From Epiperipatus broadwayi (taxonomy: Eukaryota > Onychophora > Udeonychophora > Euonychophora > Peripatidae): 64,000 nt of DNA. This document shows positions 1 to 13,591 of the stretch, piece after piece. The stretch is from contig JAQFVV010000031.1 of assembly GCA_028023455.1 (NCBI GenBank), forward strand, positions 250,001-314,000, read 5' to 3'. The notes below the pieces were generated by a model that worked only from the letters and a program-made list of their open reading frames with translations, searched no databases and was not told the DNA's origin. Both the position numbers and the translations under genes were made by a program. The stretch's first letter is position 1; every line of letters starts with the position of its first letter.

Positions 1-913
1 GGCTTGACGAAAAGTCACGAAGCCAGCAGGCAATCGCGGCACGAACCGCTTGTCCCTGGTTATGTTTATGTGACACCTTACCTCTTTGGGCCGATGGCAA
101 ACGCCAGCCCATCGTTCTCGTTCTTATAAACTCATTCATGGCTATGCAGTTTCAATATACTGCCATTCCATATCGCCTTTCTAAAACGTACTATGCGTTT
201 CTTTAACTAACTTTATTATTCTATATATCACTCCGCCCCTGCATTATCTTCATAATTCACTCTCAAATAAATGTTTGCCCTAGTTGTTAGTAAATATTTT
301 AATTAAATAAATATATGTCCGCCGCTACTCTTATAAATTTTACTTTAGACTCTTGCATTGCAAAGATATAAATCCCCCAAGGCATGCCTTAGAAATACTT
401 GCTCTAGAATTTTAGGTAGCTAGATTACGTCATCAAATAAATGTATTTCTTTTTGTAAACATGAACAGTATCGGAAATACCGCTACTGAGGTATTAAATA
501 TAAAATGTGTCTAAATAAATAAATGTATTTCTTTAATATAATAGTATCGGAAAATCCCGCTACTGAAACTTTAAATCTTAACAAATGTTATTAATAATTT
601 TATTATTAAAATGTTTCAATAAATAATTTCAAACTATACGTCTGCAATTACGTTTTATTTATTAGATACCCATTCATTATGTTTCCTTGATTTGTAAATA
701 TAATTGTTTAATTAATATTAGTGTTATTATTGGCTAACTCGGAATAAAATCATGAATCTCTTGCAAACCCTGACCACCGTGCCTAAAAAAATGTTTACTA
801 ATGTCGCATCAGATGCGTGGTTTCGTAGATTGTACCTCGATGGTGCTGCCGTTCTGTGTGGTGGTTGAATTCTGCACTACGTTAAACGAGTCACACGTTT
901 TCTGACTGTTACA
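1..913. other. Non-coding leader upstream of the Gypsy pol remnant
   Basis: The first 150 bases are less AT-rich than the rest of the window, but I see no convincing ORF. The stretch becomes AT-rich towards the Gypsy pol remnant starting near 914 and could be the 5' part of that element (LTR and gag region). No matching second LTR copy is visible, so this remains a guess. Confidence 0.3.
435..590. repeat. Two tandem copies of an ~86-bp unit
   Basis: Two similar units start near 435 and 521. Each begins with aaataaatgtatttcttt and ends with a block containing agtatcgg, a short variable stretch and cgctactga. They differ by small substitutions and indels, so this is an old local duplication. 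Confidence 0.7.
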
Positions 914-3430
914 ATGCCAAACATCCCAGAAACATTCATAGAAACAAAAATTGCAGAATCAAATTTGATTGAAGGCGATAATGCTAACAAATTGCGATCC
1001 ATAATTAATGAATATAATATAATATTCTCTGAAATACCAGGAATAATTGAAGGGTTTCAGAAACGAATAAAAGTATTTCATGATCAACCTTTTCAATCCA
1101 AATCTTATCTCATTCCATATCAATACAAGGAAGAAATATCTAAACAAATTAATAAAATGCTTGACTTGGTAATCATTTCCAAATGCTATTCACCTTACTG
1201 TAATACAGATGTAACTGTGAAGGAAAAAGATGGGTCGATAAGATTTTTAGATGATAGACAACTAAACAAAATTACTGTCCCTGACAGAAATATACTATCG
1301 TCCATACACAAATTATTCGTGAGATTTGAAAACAAGAAAGTATTTTCTACCTTCGATTTAACCTCAAACTATTGGCAAACAGAACTTTAATCCAGAAGAC
1401 CGCCAATATATAGCATTTAGGTATGAAAGATTTACTTATCAGTTTAATAGAATACCATTTGGATTCATCAATAGCGATGCTGATCTAATTAGACGTTTAT
1501 ATAAAACCTTATCTTCTGAGATTAAATAGATCGCAACAATATATGTAGATGACGTTATAATTGCATCACCTACAATAGAAGAACATCTTCAACATATAAA
1601 TTTTTTAAAAGAGTGTTATGATAAGGGAATAAAAATAAATTGTAAGAAGAGTACTTTGGTATGTAATGAAGTATCCTTCTTAGGTCATATTGTTGGTCAC
1701 AATGGGATTAAACCTCATCCAGATAAGATTAGTTCTATACAGAATTTTCCTAAATCCACCAACAAAAAGAAAATCAGATCATTTTTAGGAATATGTAATT
1801 TTTACAATTGTTTCTACCAAAATGTTTCTGATCACATGGAACTTTTGTTAAAACTCATAAGAAAAGATGAAAAATGAAAATGGACTGAAGAACAAGATGG
1901 TGTGTTTGCTAAAATCAAAGCAGGGTTTTTAAAGCAAACTACATTAGCTTTTCCTGATTTTAGCAAACCATTTATCATACAAACAGATAGCAGTGGTTAT
2001 GGATTAGGGCTAACTTTATCTCAAATCCAGCAGAACTGCCAAACAGATGTCCTCTACTTTATTAGCCATCTATTAAAAGGTCCAGAATTGAATTATATGG
2101 TTATTGAGAAAGAAGCCTAGCAATAATGTGGCCTTTTCAAAAATTTTGACAAATACTTCTCTGATCAGACGTAATAGTGGTAACTGATCACAAAAGTCTT
2201 GAATACTTGAATTACAGCTACCTAACTAATACTCGTTTAGTTAGATGGAGTATGTTATTACAAGAATTTAAATATACAATTAAATATTGTAAAGTATCCG
2301 AGAATGCCTACATCATGAACATCGACTTAATAGTCAATGACGATGTAGGGAATGATTTAATAAACATGCATAATTTACAAAATCAAGATAAAAATTTAAT
2401 TCCAATCATTAAAACATTAACTAAAAATGAAATTCTGTATATACAGCCAACAATCTTCAACAACACAAGGTAGACAATATCGTCTTAAAATATAACTAAA
2501 TGATAATTCAGATGAGTGGAGGGTAGTAATATCTGAAACATTAAGAAACTGAACAAACAATAAAAACTGCTTTTACTGGCCTAAAATGCATAAAGATATT
2601 TTAAATGAAATTCCAAATTGTCAAATATGTTTAAGAGCCAAACCAGAAAACAAAAATTATGTTAATTCAGTAAATTCTATTATTCCAGAAAGACCAAATG
2701 AGATCTTAGCTATAGACTACTATGGATTATTACTTCCATATAATAAACAAAAATATTTATTAGTAACTTATGATCACTTTTCTAAATTTGTGTCTGCTTA
2801 CCCAATATCCCAAGCTAATGCTAGATATAATATCAAAGTATTAGACACCCTCCATTTTAAAATGATAGGAAAACCTGTGACTATCTTAACTGATCATAGA
2901 ACACTCTTCCTATCCAAAGAATGGGATGAATGGGTAAATAAATGTCAAATAAAACATGTGCTTAATTCTATAAGAAATACACAATCAAACCCATGTGAAC
3001 GTGTGATGCAGGACTTGAACGTTTGTTTAGAACTTGTTTGAAAGATAAGCATAAAGGGTGTGTAAAGCACACACAGGATATAGTAAATTACATAAATTGG
3101 AGTGTTAACAAATCCACTGAACTCGCACTCATTAGATTATAATTAAATCAAAATATATCAAAAGAGTGATACAAATGGCCCAAAAACATCATAAAAATAT
3201 AGTCAAATGAAATTATCAATTTAAAACAGGCAATAAAGTATTTTTGAAGACCCCACATATTAATAAACCACAAGATTTTATTTTTCATAAATTTTGTAAC
3301 ATCTATGAGGGACAATTTACTATCACTAAAAAGCTGGACCAAATGCATATTGGCTAGATTGTGGAGGAGAAATTCATGGTACATATAATGCGCAAATATT
3401 AAAACCATATCTAGGAAAAACATAATAATT
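914..3430 (+). pseudogene. Decayed Gypsy/Ty3-type LTR retrotransposon pol
   Basis: This is the pol region of a Gypsy-class LTR retrotransposon, which normally copies the element's RNA and integrates the product. Domains appear in the usual order. Reverse transcriptase covers about 1050-1870, with KEKDGSIRF and FSTFDLT blocks near 1220-1370 and a YVDD catalytic box at 1542-1553. RNase H covers about 1900-2300, with FIIQTDSSGYGLG and VVTDHKSLEYL. The integrase zinc-binding end and core cover about 2580-3040, with aspartates in LAIDYYG and ILTDHRTLF and a glutamate in NPCERVMQ. In-frame stops at about 1389, 1528, 1875, 2118 and 2471, plus small frameshifts, break it into pieces of at most 158 codons. 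No gag or env is recognisable. It is certainly inactive as it stands. Confidence 0.93.
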
Positions 3431-3900
3431 TCCTCAGATAACTAATCTTACAATAAATAGGAATTCTAATTATCCATAATAGCAACATAATTATTATTAA
3501 ATATAATAATTACAAATATTTTAAGATTAAGAATTAAAATCTTAAGTCAAGGGGAAATGTGAAATATGAAAAGTAAGAATACATAAAACTATTCACATAC
3601 ACATTAAATAAATGATATTAAGAATTAAAATAAAAATATTCAATTTATTTTAACCTCTTAAGTTGAGGAGAAATATGAGAGCACATAAAACTATCACATA
3701 AGTATATATATATATATATATAAGACCTTAAGTCTGATTATACTGAGATGCAATCACCTTGTTCCTTCATTGGGGAATTATCCATACCGTTACAATATAT
3801 GTCGTAAGGTGGGGCCCTTATATCCCTCCAGTATGATTCACACCCTTTTTGCCCTAATTCAAATCCAAGACTCCATATAATAACATCTACTAAACACTCC
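3431..3900 (+). repeat. Possible 3' LTR of the Gypsy element
   Basis: A purine-rich tract near 3546-3556 (aagtcaaggggaaatg) is followed by TGTGAAAT, as expected for a polypurine tract and LTR start downstream of pol. A diverged second copy of that purine block lies near 3660. No 5' LTR partner is found in the window, so the boundaries are uncertain. Confidence 0.35.
3703..3722. repeat. (TA)n microsatellite
   Basis: About ten AT dinucleotides in a row. Confidence 0.9.
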
Positions 3901-6420
3901 ATTAATAAAAATGAAACACTATAATTGAGAAACCATTAGTTGGTATATGCATACGATAAACACATACTTGAATTAAAATATAAAGTGCATGCACAACAAT
4001 GACAATGAACTTTCAATAATTAAAGTTACCTCATTAATTGTGATGTAAATCCGATACACTGCAACAATACGAGAAAAATATGATGAGAAATATGATCGGA
4101 TATAAACGTAAACAAGAAATATTATTTTAAAGGAAAGAAATAAACAATAATATAAAATAATCACTAATAATGATGTAAACAATGGACCTAAATCAAAATC
4201 ACGAATTTAATATTCAAAGTCATCTAAAATTACCTTTAATAGAATATCCTCATTTTAATAATAGGAAAATATAAAAACCAATGAGCTACTGCTCCGAATT
4301 CAGCATAAACATTTCTCATCAGCTGAACAATCTGGATAAATTTAAGCAGAGAATTCGAACTTGCAATTCGAATAGAAATATCATCGCCATTGGGGTGAAA
4401 TAGTAATAAAAACAACTATTTGAATATTCAAGAAAGTAATGAAAAGCATGGAGAGTTAAAACTAGCCAATTCGAAAGTGAAATCTTCAAAATTAAATTCA
4501 AATTATTCGAATTTCCAAAGTGTTTATAATTTTTAAACCATAGATCGAACTAACTTTGATAAAGGAGATTTAATAGTAAAAATATCGTTGTTATTTCATC
4601 AAGGATATTCTAATAAAATGATATAAATAACGATACAGACAATCATGCATTTCTAATTGCAATAGCGACACCGGGAAAAAAAAGTCATCGCTCATGAAGC
4701 TTATTAGAGCCGGAATAAAATTGTCCTAGCAACTAACATCCGTGCTTCAAAACATCAAGTTTACCTTTAATAAATGGATCAAATAACTTTACACTCCAAA
4801 GCAGAAGTTCCAAGCATGGAAAATACAAATGATTTAATGGATGTTCTAGAACACTCACATTTTGCCATCTTTACCTGAAACGGATTACTGAGAATTATTA
4901 AAGAGATTCACTAGTACTTTTTTCCTTACAAACTTTAAAACTACATTTAGGTTGACATCATGAATTTTATTTAGTTATATATTTTATATAAATGTTTACA
5001 TCCATATTTTTCCTTTAATAGGGATACAAAAAGAGGGGAAATAAGTTTTAATACATAACATAATGGATAAATATTATTGTTACTATTATAAGTAAAATAA
5101 AATATAGCTTACGGACGACGAGAACTAGCTTGTTTACCAATCCAAACATCAACAAGGGAAAAGTAAGATTTTATCTAATACATATTTATTTCCAAAATTT
5201 ATACATTTACATCGTTATATTTTTTTTTTATTTGTTTATACTAATACTTTAATTAAATGTTTTCAGTATACTTGACTAATTATTTGTATTATAAATGGTC
5301 TTTCCTGTCTTTATTATAAGTATATTATATAACAGGAAGATCCCATATCATTAATATGACTGATATGAATTTAACCTATCAAGTTAATGAAAAGAAAACA
5401 AATTATAATTTCAATATAATGATGTAGCAAGCAAAAATGATTTAAACAAACATAAGTATAAAATAAATTTCATTTATGTTAATATGGACATCAAATAGTT
5501 GTTTAATGTAAGGGATAAGGGTTTGGAATAATAATTGAAATAAACTATAATCAAAAAGTAATCATAGATGTTAAATTAAATATTTTATAAGTTGTTATAA
5601 ATTTTGTTATTAAAATGTTATTTGTTGTAAATATATTTGTTGTGTTAAAATTAAAACCTCTCGGTGTATTTTTCTATATTCAATTTTTAATTAGTTATAT
5701 ATTTTCACATACTTACATATATTTTTGCACATTTACACTTATTTTCGTGTATCTACACCTATCCTACACGTTCATGCATACCCGAATTTTATGTGATATT
5801 AATATACTCTGAACTACTACTATACAGATTGTCATACATTTGAAACCTGAGAATAACCGAAATGAAAGATGGTAAGAAAGAGATGAGTGTAGAAATATAA
5901 TTTAATATCTTTATGATTATTAACCTCATCTTCCAGGAATAAAGTTAAAGTGTATGTGCATATATAGGCGCAAGGATCCAGGATAGACTATCTTATTCAT
6001 TGTGGTTACTTAGCTAACTTATTATTATACCAGACAAAAACCCGTTCCATTACATATAATGCTACCAATTGCATGGGGTCTCGAATCGTATATTAATATC
6101 GCACTTGGTTATACATATAAAATATGTCCAATTGCGGGTTAATCTGATTTTATATTAATTTACATTAATTTCAATAGTAAAAACAATAAAACATAAACAT
6201 ATTTATTTATAATAAAAAAATTTGATATGACAAATTGAACTTAAATGTTGAAAATTTAAAATGTATATACGCATTTGTCATAATTTCCCCCTGAATCTCG
6301 TTGTTTCTCCGCTGTGCGATGTTGGCCGGTGATAAATTAAATATTTTAATATCGGATTTGCTGCTCATAAGTAATTGAACCTGGAATCTGGGCATACAGG
6401 GCAGAGATCATAATTGTTCC
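3900..6420. other. AT-rich DNA, no gene seen
   Basis: The longest ORFs here are about 70 codons and resemble nothing I recognise. Composition is strongly AT-rich with scattered homopolymers. I see no transposon ends or RNA genes. Confidence 0.6.
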
Positions 6421-6424
6421 TAAC

Positions 6425-6515
6425 ATATGTATCTCACACATGATTGGACTCGAAGTACTTTTGCCTAGATGCTAGATCTAGTTATGTGGACAGACAATAT
6501 GACCGATACACACAC
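6425..6515 (+). repeat. Dispersed ~80-bp repeat, copy 1
   Basis: The block contains catgattggactcgaagtac followed by ttttgcctag. It matches, in opposite orientation, the block at about 63815-63915 near the window end, where the reverse complement reads tatgattggattcgaggtac then ttttgctta. Similarity continues on both sides for roughly 80 bases with small indels. This is an unidentified dispersed repeat. Confidence 0.6.
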
Positions 6516-6596
6516 ACACATTACTATGTTGTTGTATGTCATAAGACACACAACTGTCTTAATATATATAAATTAAAAATATCTGTTATAAATATA

Positions 6597-7190
6597 AAAT
6601 ATATAAGTTCAAAAGAATTTTAATGGTAAAATAATATAACAAATATCTTAATTAAGCAGTAGCACTTTTGATTATATAGTAATCCTTATCAATTGTTTGT
6701 AAATCAGTATGAAAGTTTAATATCGCATGATTTTCCATTAGCCATGTATGTCACTATTTGCTGCTTGTCTATTTATTATATTATCTTTGAATCTATTTAT
6801 CAAAATCACTTTTTTAATTTTTCTTCTTTTTTATGATTTCTTTCTTCCATTAATATTTTTGTATCATTTACATTAAAATTAAATTTAAAATTGCAATTTT
6901 TTGTGATCAAAGAATACTGAGGCAGTACTTAATTCATTACTATAGTTTTCCTTACACCATTATATAATAATTGATGTTCTTTTAGCCTATTTTCCAGAGC
7001 ACATCTAAACTCCCCAATATATTATTTTTTTACAATCACACATAATTTCATAAATTATATTACTTCTTTGCATTTTAGGTATAAAACTCTTAAAATTATT
7101 AATTAGTCTATTTACATTTGGAATTACACAAAATGAAATACAGTATTCAATTTATCTTTAAATATGTTTTTAATTAATTTAGATTGAAAA
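6597..7190 (-). pseudogene. Penelope-like retroelement relic, left arm
   Basis: This segment is an imperfect inverted copy of 7387-7965. On the minus strand around 7100-6970 it encodes a degenerate GIY-YIG endonuclease tail of the type found at the C-terminus of Penelope-like elements: KMQRSNIIYE, then CDCKK and, after a frameshift, YIGEFRCALENRLKEHQ. The YIG motif, the conserved Arg and the RL-EH end match the family pattern (Y-x-C...YIGET-R-L--R--EH). No reverse transcriptase is visible, so it is truncated at its 5' end. Confidence 0.75.
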
Positions 7191-7386
7191 TTGTTAACAA
7201 ATGGCATATAGAAACATAAAAGTGATAAAAATCAAAATATTTAACTTTTTATTAATGAACTTATGAAAGTAGGATATGATAGAAAAACAAATTTTGCGTA
7301 CATTAAATTGGTTTAATAATAATATAAAAATTATCTTAATACAAAAATAGATGATAAAAAATGGATATTTATGTCCTTTGTTAATA

Positions 7387-7965
7387 ATATTCAATCTAAA
7401 TAAATTAAACACATATTTAAAGATAAATTCAATATTTCATTTTGTGTATGTCCAAATGTAAATAGACTAATTAAGAATTCTAAGACTGTTATATCTAAAA
7501 TGCAAAGAAGTAATATAATTTAAAAAATTATATATGATTGTAAAAAATCCTATATCAGAGAATCAAGATGCGCTCTGGAAAAAAGATTAAAAGACATCAA
7601 TTATTATATAATCAAGTAAAAAAATTATAAATAATTGATTAAGTATTGCAACGGTATTCTTTCTTCTCAAAAAATCTTGCAATTTCAAATTTAATCTTTA
7701 TGTAAATAATACAAAAATATTAATGGAAAAAAGAAATCATGAAAAAAAGAAAAATTAAGGAAGTGATTTTGATAAACAGATTCAAAGATAATATAATAAA
7801 AGCAGTACTTACTGAGATACACAGCTCGTGGAAAATCTCAATATTAAATTTCCATACTGATTTACATACAATTGAGAAATATTATTTCTTAATTGAAAGC
7901 GCTACTGATTAATTAAGATATATGTTTTATTTTATTGTTAAAAGTATTTTGAACTTATATAATAT
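7387..7965 (+). pseudogene. Penelope-like retroelement relic, right arm
   Basis: The plus strand from 7428 to about 7615 reads FNISFCVCPNVNRLI, then KMQRSNII, a stop codon, and YDCKKSYIRESRCALEKRLK. This is the GIY-YIG region of a Penelope-like element with the usual YIG changed to YIR and the catalytic-region Arg retained. It lies head-to-head with the left arm, with about 195 bp between them and the 3' ends pointing outward. Further stops follow. The two arms complement each other at fewer errors than the open frame would suggest, so the pair may have transposed or duplicated as an inverted unit. Confidence 0.78.
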
Positions 7966-8715
7966 AACAATATGCCTATCATTAAGCCTATATATTAAAA
8001 TTAAAAAATGTTTATGTGTGTTATCTGTTTTGCTTTACATGAAGCCATTTATTTGTTTATTAATTACTTATATTTTGTTCCTGTATATGTTAAGTAAATA
8101 ATTTAGAATTTTTTTAGAATTTTTATTTTCCAAAACATTCCAAACTATAAATAAATGTTTAAAAAAAAACTTGTTATAATTTACATTTTAATTAATAAAG
8201 GTTGAATAATAATAGCTATGTCTGTGAATTTAGGTAAGATTATTAAATAGAAACCTAACTACCAAAAGCTTACATTTATTTTATAAAAATGAAATGATTT
8301 ATATTTTATTAATCTCCAGAAATTCTAAGACACTAACATTAAATGTGTGTTTGAATATATAAAATTTTTATAAAGGTTTCCCTAGGTAATCTATTCTAAA
8401 AACCCTATATCAATGTTGTGTGAACTATAGACAAGAAAGGACAGCAGAAATGATAATTTAGGATAAGATTTACTTACTTGCAATATAAATCTGCAGCTGA
8501 TAACATTGGCTGTATTTCCTGTAGAAATATACAATTGGTGTTCAAATAACAGAATGCCTTGCTAGAAGTCATGTACAAAAGTGGTCAAATTCCATTGATC
8601 CAATTTCTGCTTATAAATCTTATTATCATGGTTGTAAATGCAGTTAGAAGTTTGGGTGCAGATTATAAAAGAATTCTATTTATCAACTATATTTTAAATC
8701 TTGACAATAAAGTAT

Positions 8716-10769
8716 TGTAACGATATATAAATATGTCGTTACATTAATTTAAAATAAAAACTTAAAAGTTCGCAAATAAAAGTAAAAAACTAAACACTAA
8801 AATTAAAATGTTTGTTAAACGTATATACATTCGCACAGATGCCAAACTTTAAAAATATTTTTTTAAAAAAAAAACAAATAAGTATTTGAACGTACTTTTT
8901 TTATAAAAAAAAAGTACAAGATTTAAAAATAAAAACAGGTATTAATTAATGTAATCTGTAAATGGAAATGATTGTTTATGAATTATCGAAAACCAAGCTA
9001 GCCTTAGGCTCTTGTATGATTAAAATGATCTGATGAAAGATAGATAAGAAAATAAAGAGAAATTAGCTTGACCAATGGAAGCACTAAGCCTTGGCTCGGA
9101 CCCTAACAAAAGTGATGGATTAGTGACATTTTGTTAATTGAATCCGTGTGGATAATATAAAAAGGGAAATACAGTTTTTTTGACAGTTCCAGCATTGTGT
9201 GTTTGAGAGGTGGTCGGACGCACATACCACACTCTCTATTTAAAAAGGAAAAATGAAAAGACTGTGATACCTTGAACCAGCTATTGCCATCTCCAGAACA
9301 TTATCTTCCAATGGAGGCATCGCAGGAATTAAAAGCAGAAACCTGGACTCTTCTACCGTGAGCTATGAACTTTACAAATTAACAACAACCAAAAAAAGTA
9401 ATTAAGAACTTTCGTCATTGATTTTTTTTTAAAGATTCAGCTAATTTAAATTTTAAAATGAACTTTTATTTGATTTTCAAATTAATAATTGATTGTTTAA
9501 ATTTATATAGTTAAGTTTTGCTAAAATCATTTCCATTTTATTATTTTTATTTGTAGTAATATTTATTGTAGAAATTATTAAATGCATTACATTTAAGTTG
9601 GGTATAGATGTTGCATAGATTCGTTAGCGGTTGATTATGTTGTGGTTTTCACATTCAATTAGAATATATGGGTCAACGATATCACTGCAAGCATCTTACG
9701 ATGAATGCTAATGGGATTTGTATATTCCCTATGCAAGTGACGCTTATCGATGACTTTGTATTTTGATCGGTTGTGTTTAATTTGGGATGTTTTTGACCGT
9801 GGAATCTGTGCAGCTGATCTATACTCAACATTTTAAAACAAATTTTATAAAATTCATTTGTGCGAATGTATCTAAATGTTAAATTTAAGTTGGGCGTGAA
9901 TGACTATATAGTTTGTAAAGTTATATTAAGGGAGGGTAATCTTAGGTTATTCATTTCGTAGTTGAATTGGTTCAATGGATTGGATATATTTGTGTAATTA
10001 GTAGATGTAGTATGAGATCTGCTTCGGGCAGGATTGCATATATATGCCACACACCTTCTGTTTGCCTATGGATGGGTTTGTAAGTCGGCAGAAGACCGCA
10101 GTCCATGCCTATGGAGTTTTTTGTTTATTGTTCTACTTGCCAACAGATGTCACATTCCTGTTGATGGAGAGTCAATGTCTTCTCTAATTCTACTTACTGT
10201 TCAGATGTACTCTCCTGACAGTATAGTATTTTGTGTTGTCGTATCATGCTACATTGAATACATGAATGTATCAGATGGATTGGCGCCAGTTGATTGCAAA
10301 ATTTGTTGCCTAGGGTTAAATCAGGGAAGAATATTTTCTTTTCAAATGCAGATCTATGTAGTATATTCATACTTGACTATCTAAATAAAATATTAAACTC
10401 ATTGAAACTTAGTTAAATGTAAAATTAAAAGTTAATATAAAAATCTAAAATGTTAAACTTATTCCTCAAAATTTAAATGTTACTTTATATGTGCGTAAAT
10501 AAATATTTTTATGTGTTAATTTCTGGCAGTGGCTTTTATTTATTGATATTTAAGATATAAATTAAGATATAGATTTTTATCTCTGCGTCTCCGCTGAGCT
10601 AGTGACTTGGGCTAACGATTGGAATATTTAAATAAAGTGGAATTTTAACAGCGCATATCTGCCTACTTTATAAATTTTTCTAGGCTCAAATGCCTAGATG
10701 GCGCCCTGGTAGTTGCAGATATTGTTTTTGCAGTTAGATTCGATCTTCACTTGCATTTCGATCGTTATA
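8716..10769. mobile_element. 2054-bp solo-LTR-like insertion with 4-bp TSD
   Basis: This block is absent from the paralogous repeat copy, which reads straight through at 16500. It starts TGTAACGAT and ends ATCGTTATA, which are inverted apart from one base (the usual terminal CA appears as TA). GTAT is duplicated at 8712-8715 and 10770-10773, the length typical of Gypsy integration. A TATA-like aatataaaaaggg lies at 9153-9165. There is no pol or gag; a 116-codon ORF at 10034-10384 has no recognisable domain. It is best explained as a solo LTR. Confidence 0.75.
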
Positions 10770-11595
10770 GTATATTTCATGAAATTTTTTCTTTAAGAAA
10801 TTACAAAAGAAATTTATTCTTTCATAAAATAAGCCATTTGATGACAATTATATCAGAAATCCTTGACAGAAATTGTTTATGATGTAGAGGGACAATTGAA
10901 TCTTTCTTGGAAAATTGTATCCTATACATTATAGTGAATTGATATAGTATGAAGAAATCATTGCCTGGAGAAAATTCATCCATTAAAAATGTTAAGCTTC
11001 ACTGATTACACGATCGAAAATAAAAAATATTTACATAAGAACTTTTTTTTAAAAAAAGGAAATTTATCAGAAATAATAAAATTTCACTTATATATACTTC
11101 TTTATCATGCATGCATATTTTTCATTGTTTTATAGCTTTCATATATAATTATGTTTACTGACCAGATAAACAATTTTAATAATATTAATTTATCTATATA
11201 TTTATGTGCACGTATATTACTTATGTATGAATTTATGAAGATTTAAATCATTAACACATTATATTGTTTATGTTTCAACTGATGAGAATAAATTAAAGGA
11301 TATCATCATTATATGTAACTTAAATGTTTGGGATTATAATATCTTTTTGTCGCAGTTATTCAAAGATTTATATGGATTTCATAAAAGCTTTAATATAACA
11401 ATATTTATTTATAAAGCTATTTGTAACACCTTCATGATTGAATATTATAAATTGATCGGAGTCATGTAAACTATTAATGCCATTTGCTTATCAATATTAT
11501 TTATTAGCGATGTAAATAAAATTAGATGATTTTTCACTTAATTAGTTTCTATTAATTATTTTATTTATTTATTCATGTCATATCAATTCACAATC

Positions 11596-12609
<1,014 letters not shown>

Positions 12610-13249
12610 CATCATCATCATCTTTAGCCTTGAGATTATTAATCATTTATAATTTTTTACTTTAAATATATTTCAAGTTAATCAAATTACCCTTTGACTT
12701 TAAATTACATTATTATTGAGCATTGTTTAGTTAATATTTATTACAAGGAATTTTACAGATCTTATAGTTAGTAATTTCATTCAATAAAATTTAATTATAA
12801 TATTAAGAGATTCTCAACATATAAATCTGTAGTATTAAAAATTGGCATCTGAACCTAAAGGATATCTCTTTTGCCTATATATACTGTTACAATTTTGGCA
12901 TGGCTGATGTGAGGCTGAAATATAAGTAATCTAAACAAGTACCTTATTGATATGTTATTGCTGAGTGAATTATTCACATCGTATATAAACTTTTTATTAT
13001 AACAAATATTTTTTTTAAAATATACTCCTCTCACTAGAACAAAACAGATATATTTCATTTTGAAAGAAATAGAAATAGATAGGATTCTGTTATTTATGCA
13101 TGTGAAGGAAGGCAGATACAAAACTACTCTACTATATTATGGTAAATATTAATATTTATTAAAAAAAATTAGTTATTATTGGATAATAGTGTGTGTTATT
13201 GATGACTTAGAATCATAACTGGTGTTAAGGATGATATTTTGGGCAGATT

Positions 13250-13591
13250 ATGATAAATAACTTCCAGACTCTAGAAAATGAACTAGATATTAATGCTAAA
13301 AATTTAGAAGCATTAGAAACTAAAATAGAAACAAATCCGAACAATTTAAAATGTAAGATAGATACCAAGTCAGAAAATTTAAAAACTCTTGAGATTAATA
13401 TTGTTAGTGAGTTTAAGGAATCTAAAATCAAATCCCAAGCAATAAAGACTAAATTAACTGCTAATTTGGAAAGATCAAAATTTGAAATTAATAATAAGAA
13501 AGACAAAATAGAGAAAAATAATCTAGAATTCCAAGATAAATTACAAGTTAGGTTCAGCCACCTTCAACAAGAGTTTTTTAGAATTTTATAG
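13250..13591 (+). CDS. Coiled-coil ORF, possible gag remnant
   Basis: A 113-codon ORF, almost entirely Lys/Glu/Asn/Leu-rich with heptad-like spacing of Leu and Ile (for example LENELDINAKNLEALETKIE), so a coiled coil is likely. It has no enzyme motif or zinc knuckle. Similar Lys/Glu-rich coding continues with stops and frame changes to about 14030, suggesting a longer broken ORF. It sits between the two copies of a 2-kb direct repeat, as the coiled-coil ORF at 27408-27944 sits between another repeat pair. That context suggests a gag-like protein of an LTR element, but I have no domain proof. Confidence 0.4.
   Translation: MINNFQTLENELDINAKNLEALETKIETNPNNLKCKIDTKSENLKTLEINIVSEFKESKIKSQAIKTKLTANLERSKFEINNKKDKIEKNNLEFQDKLQVRFSHLQQEFFRIL

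Noticed and set aside
10034-10384. 116-codon plus-strand ORF
   Set aside because: It lies inside the solo-LTR-like insertion and shows no domain, signal or homology I recognise. Its length is possible by chance.
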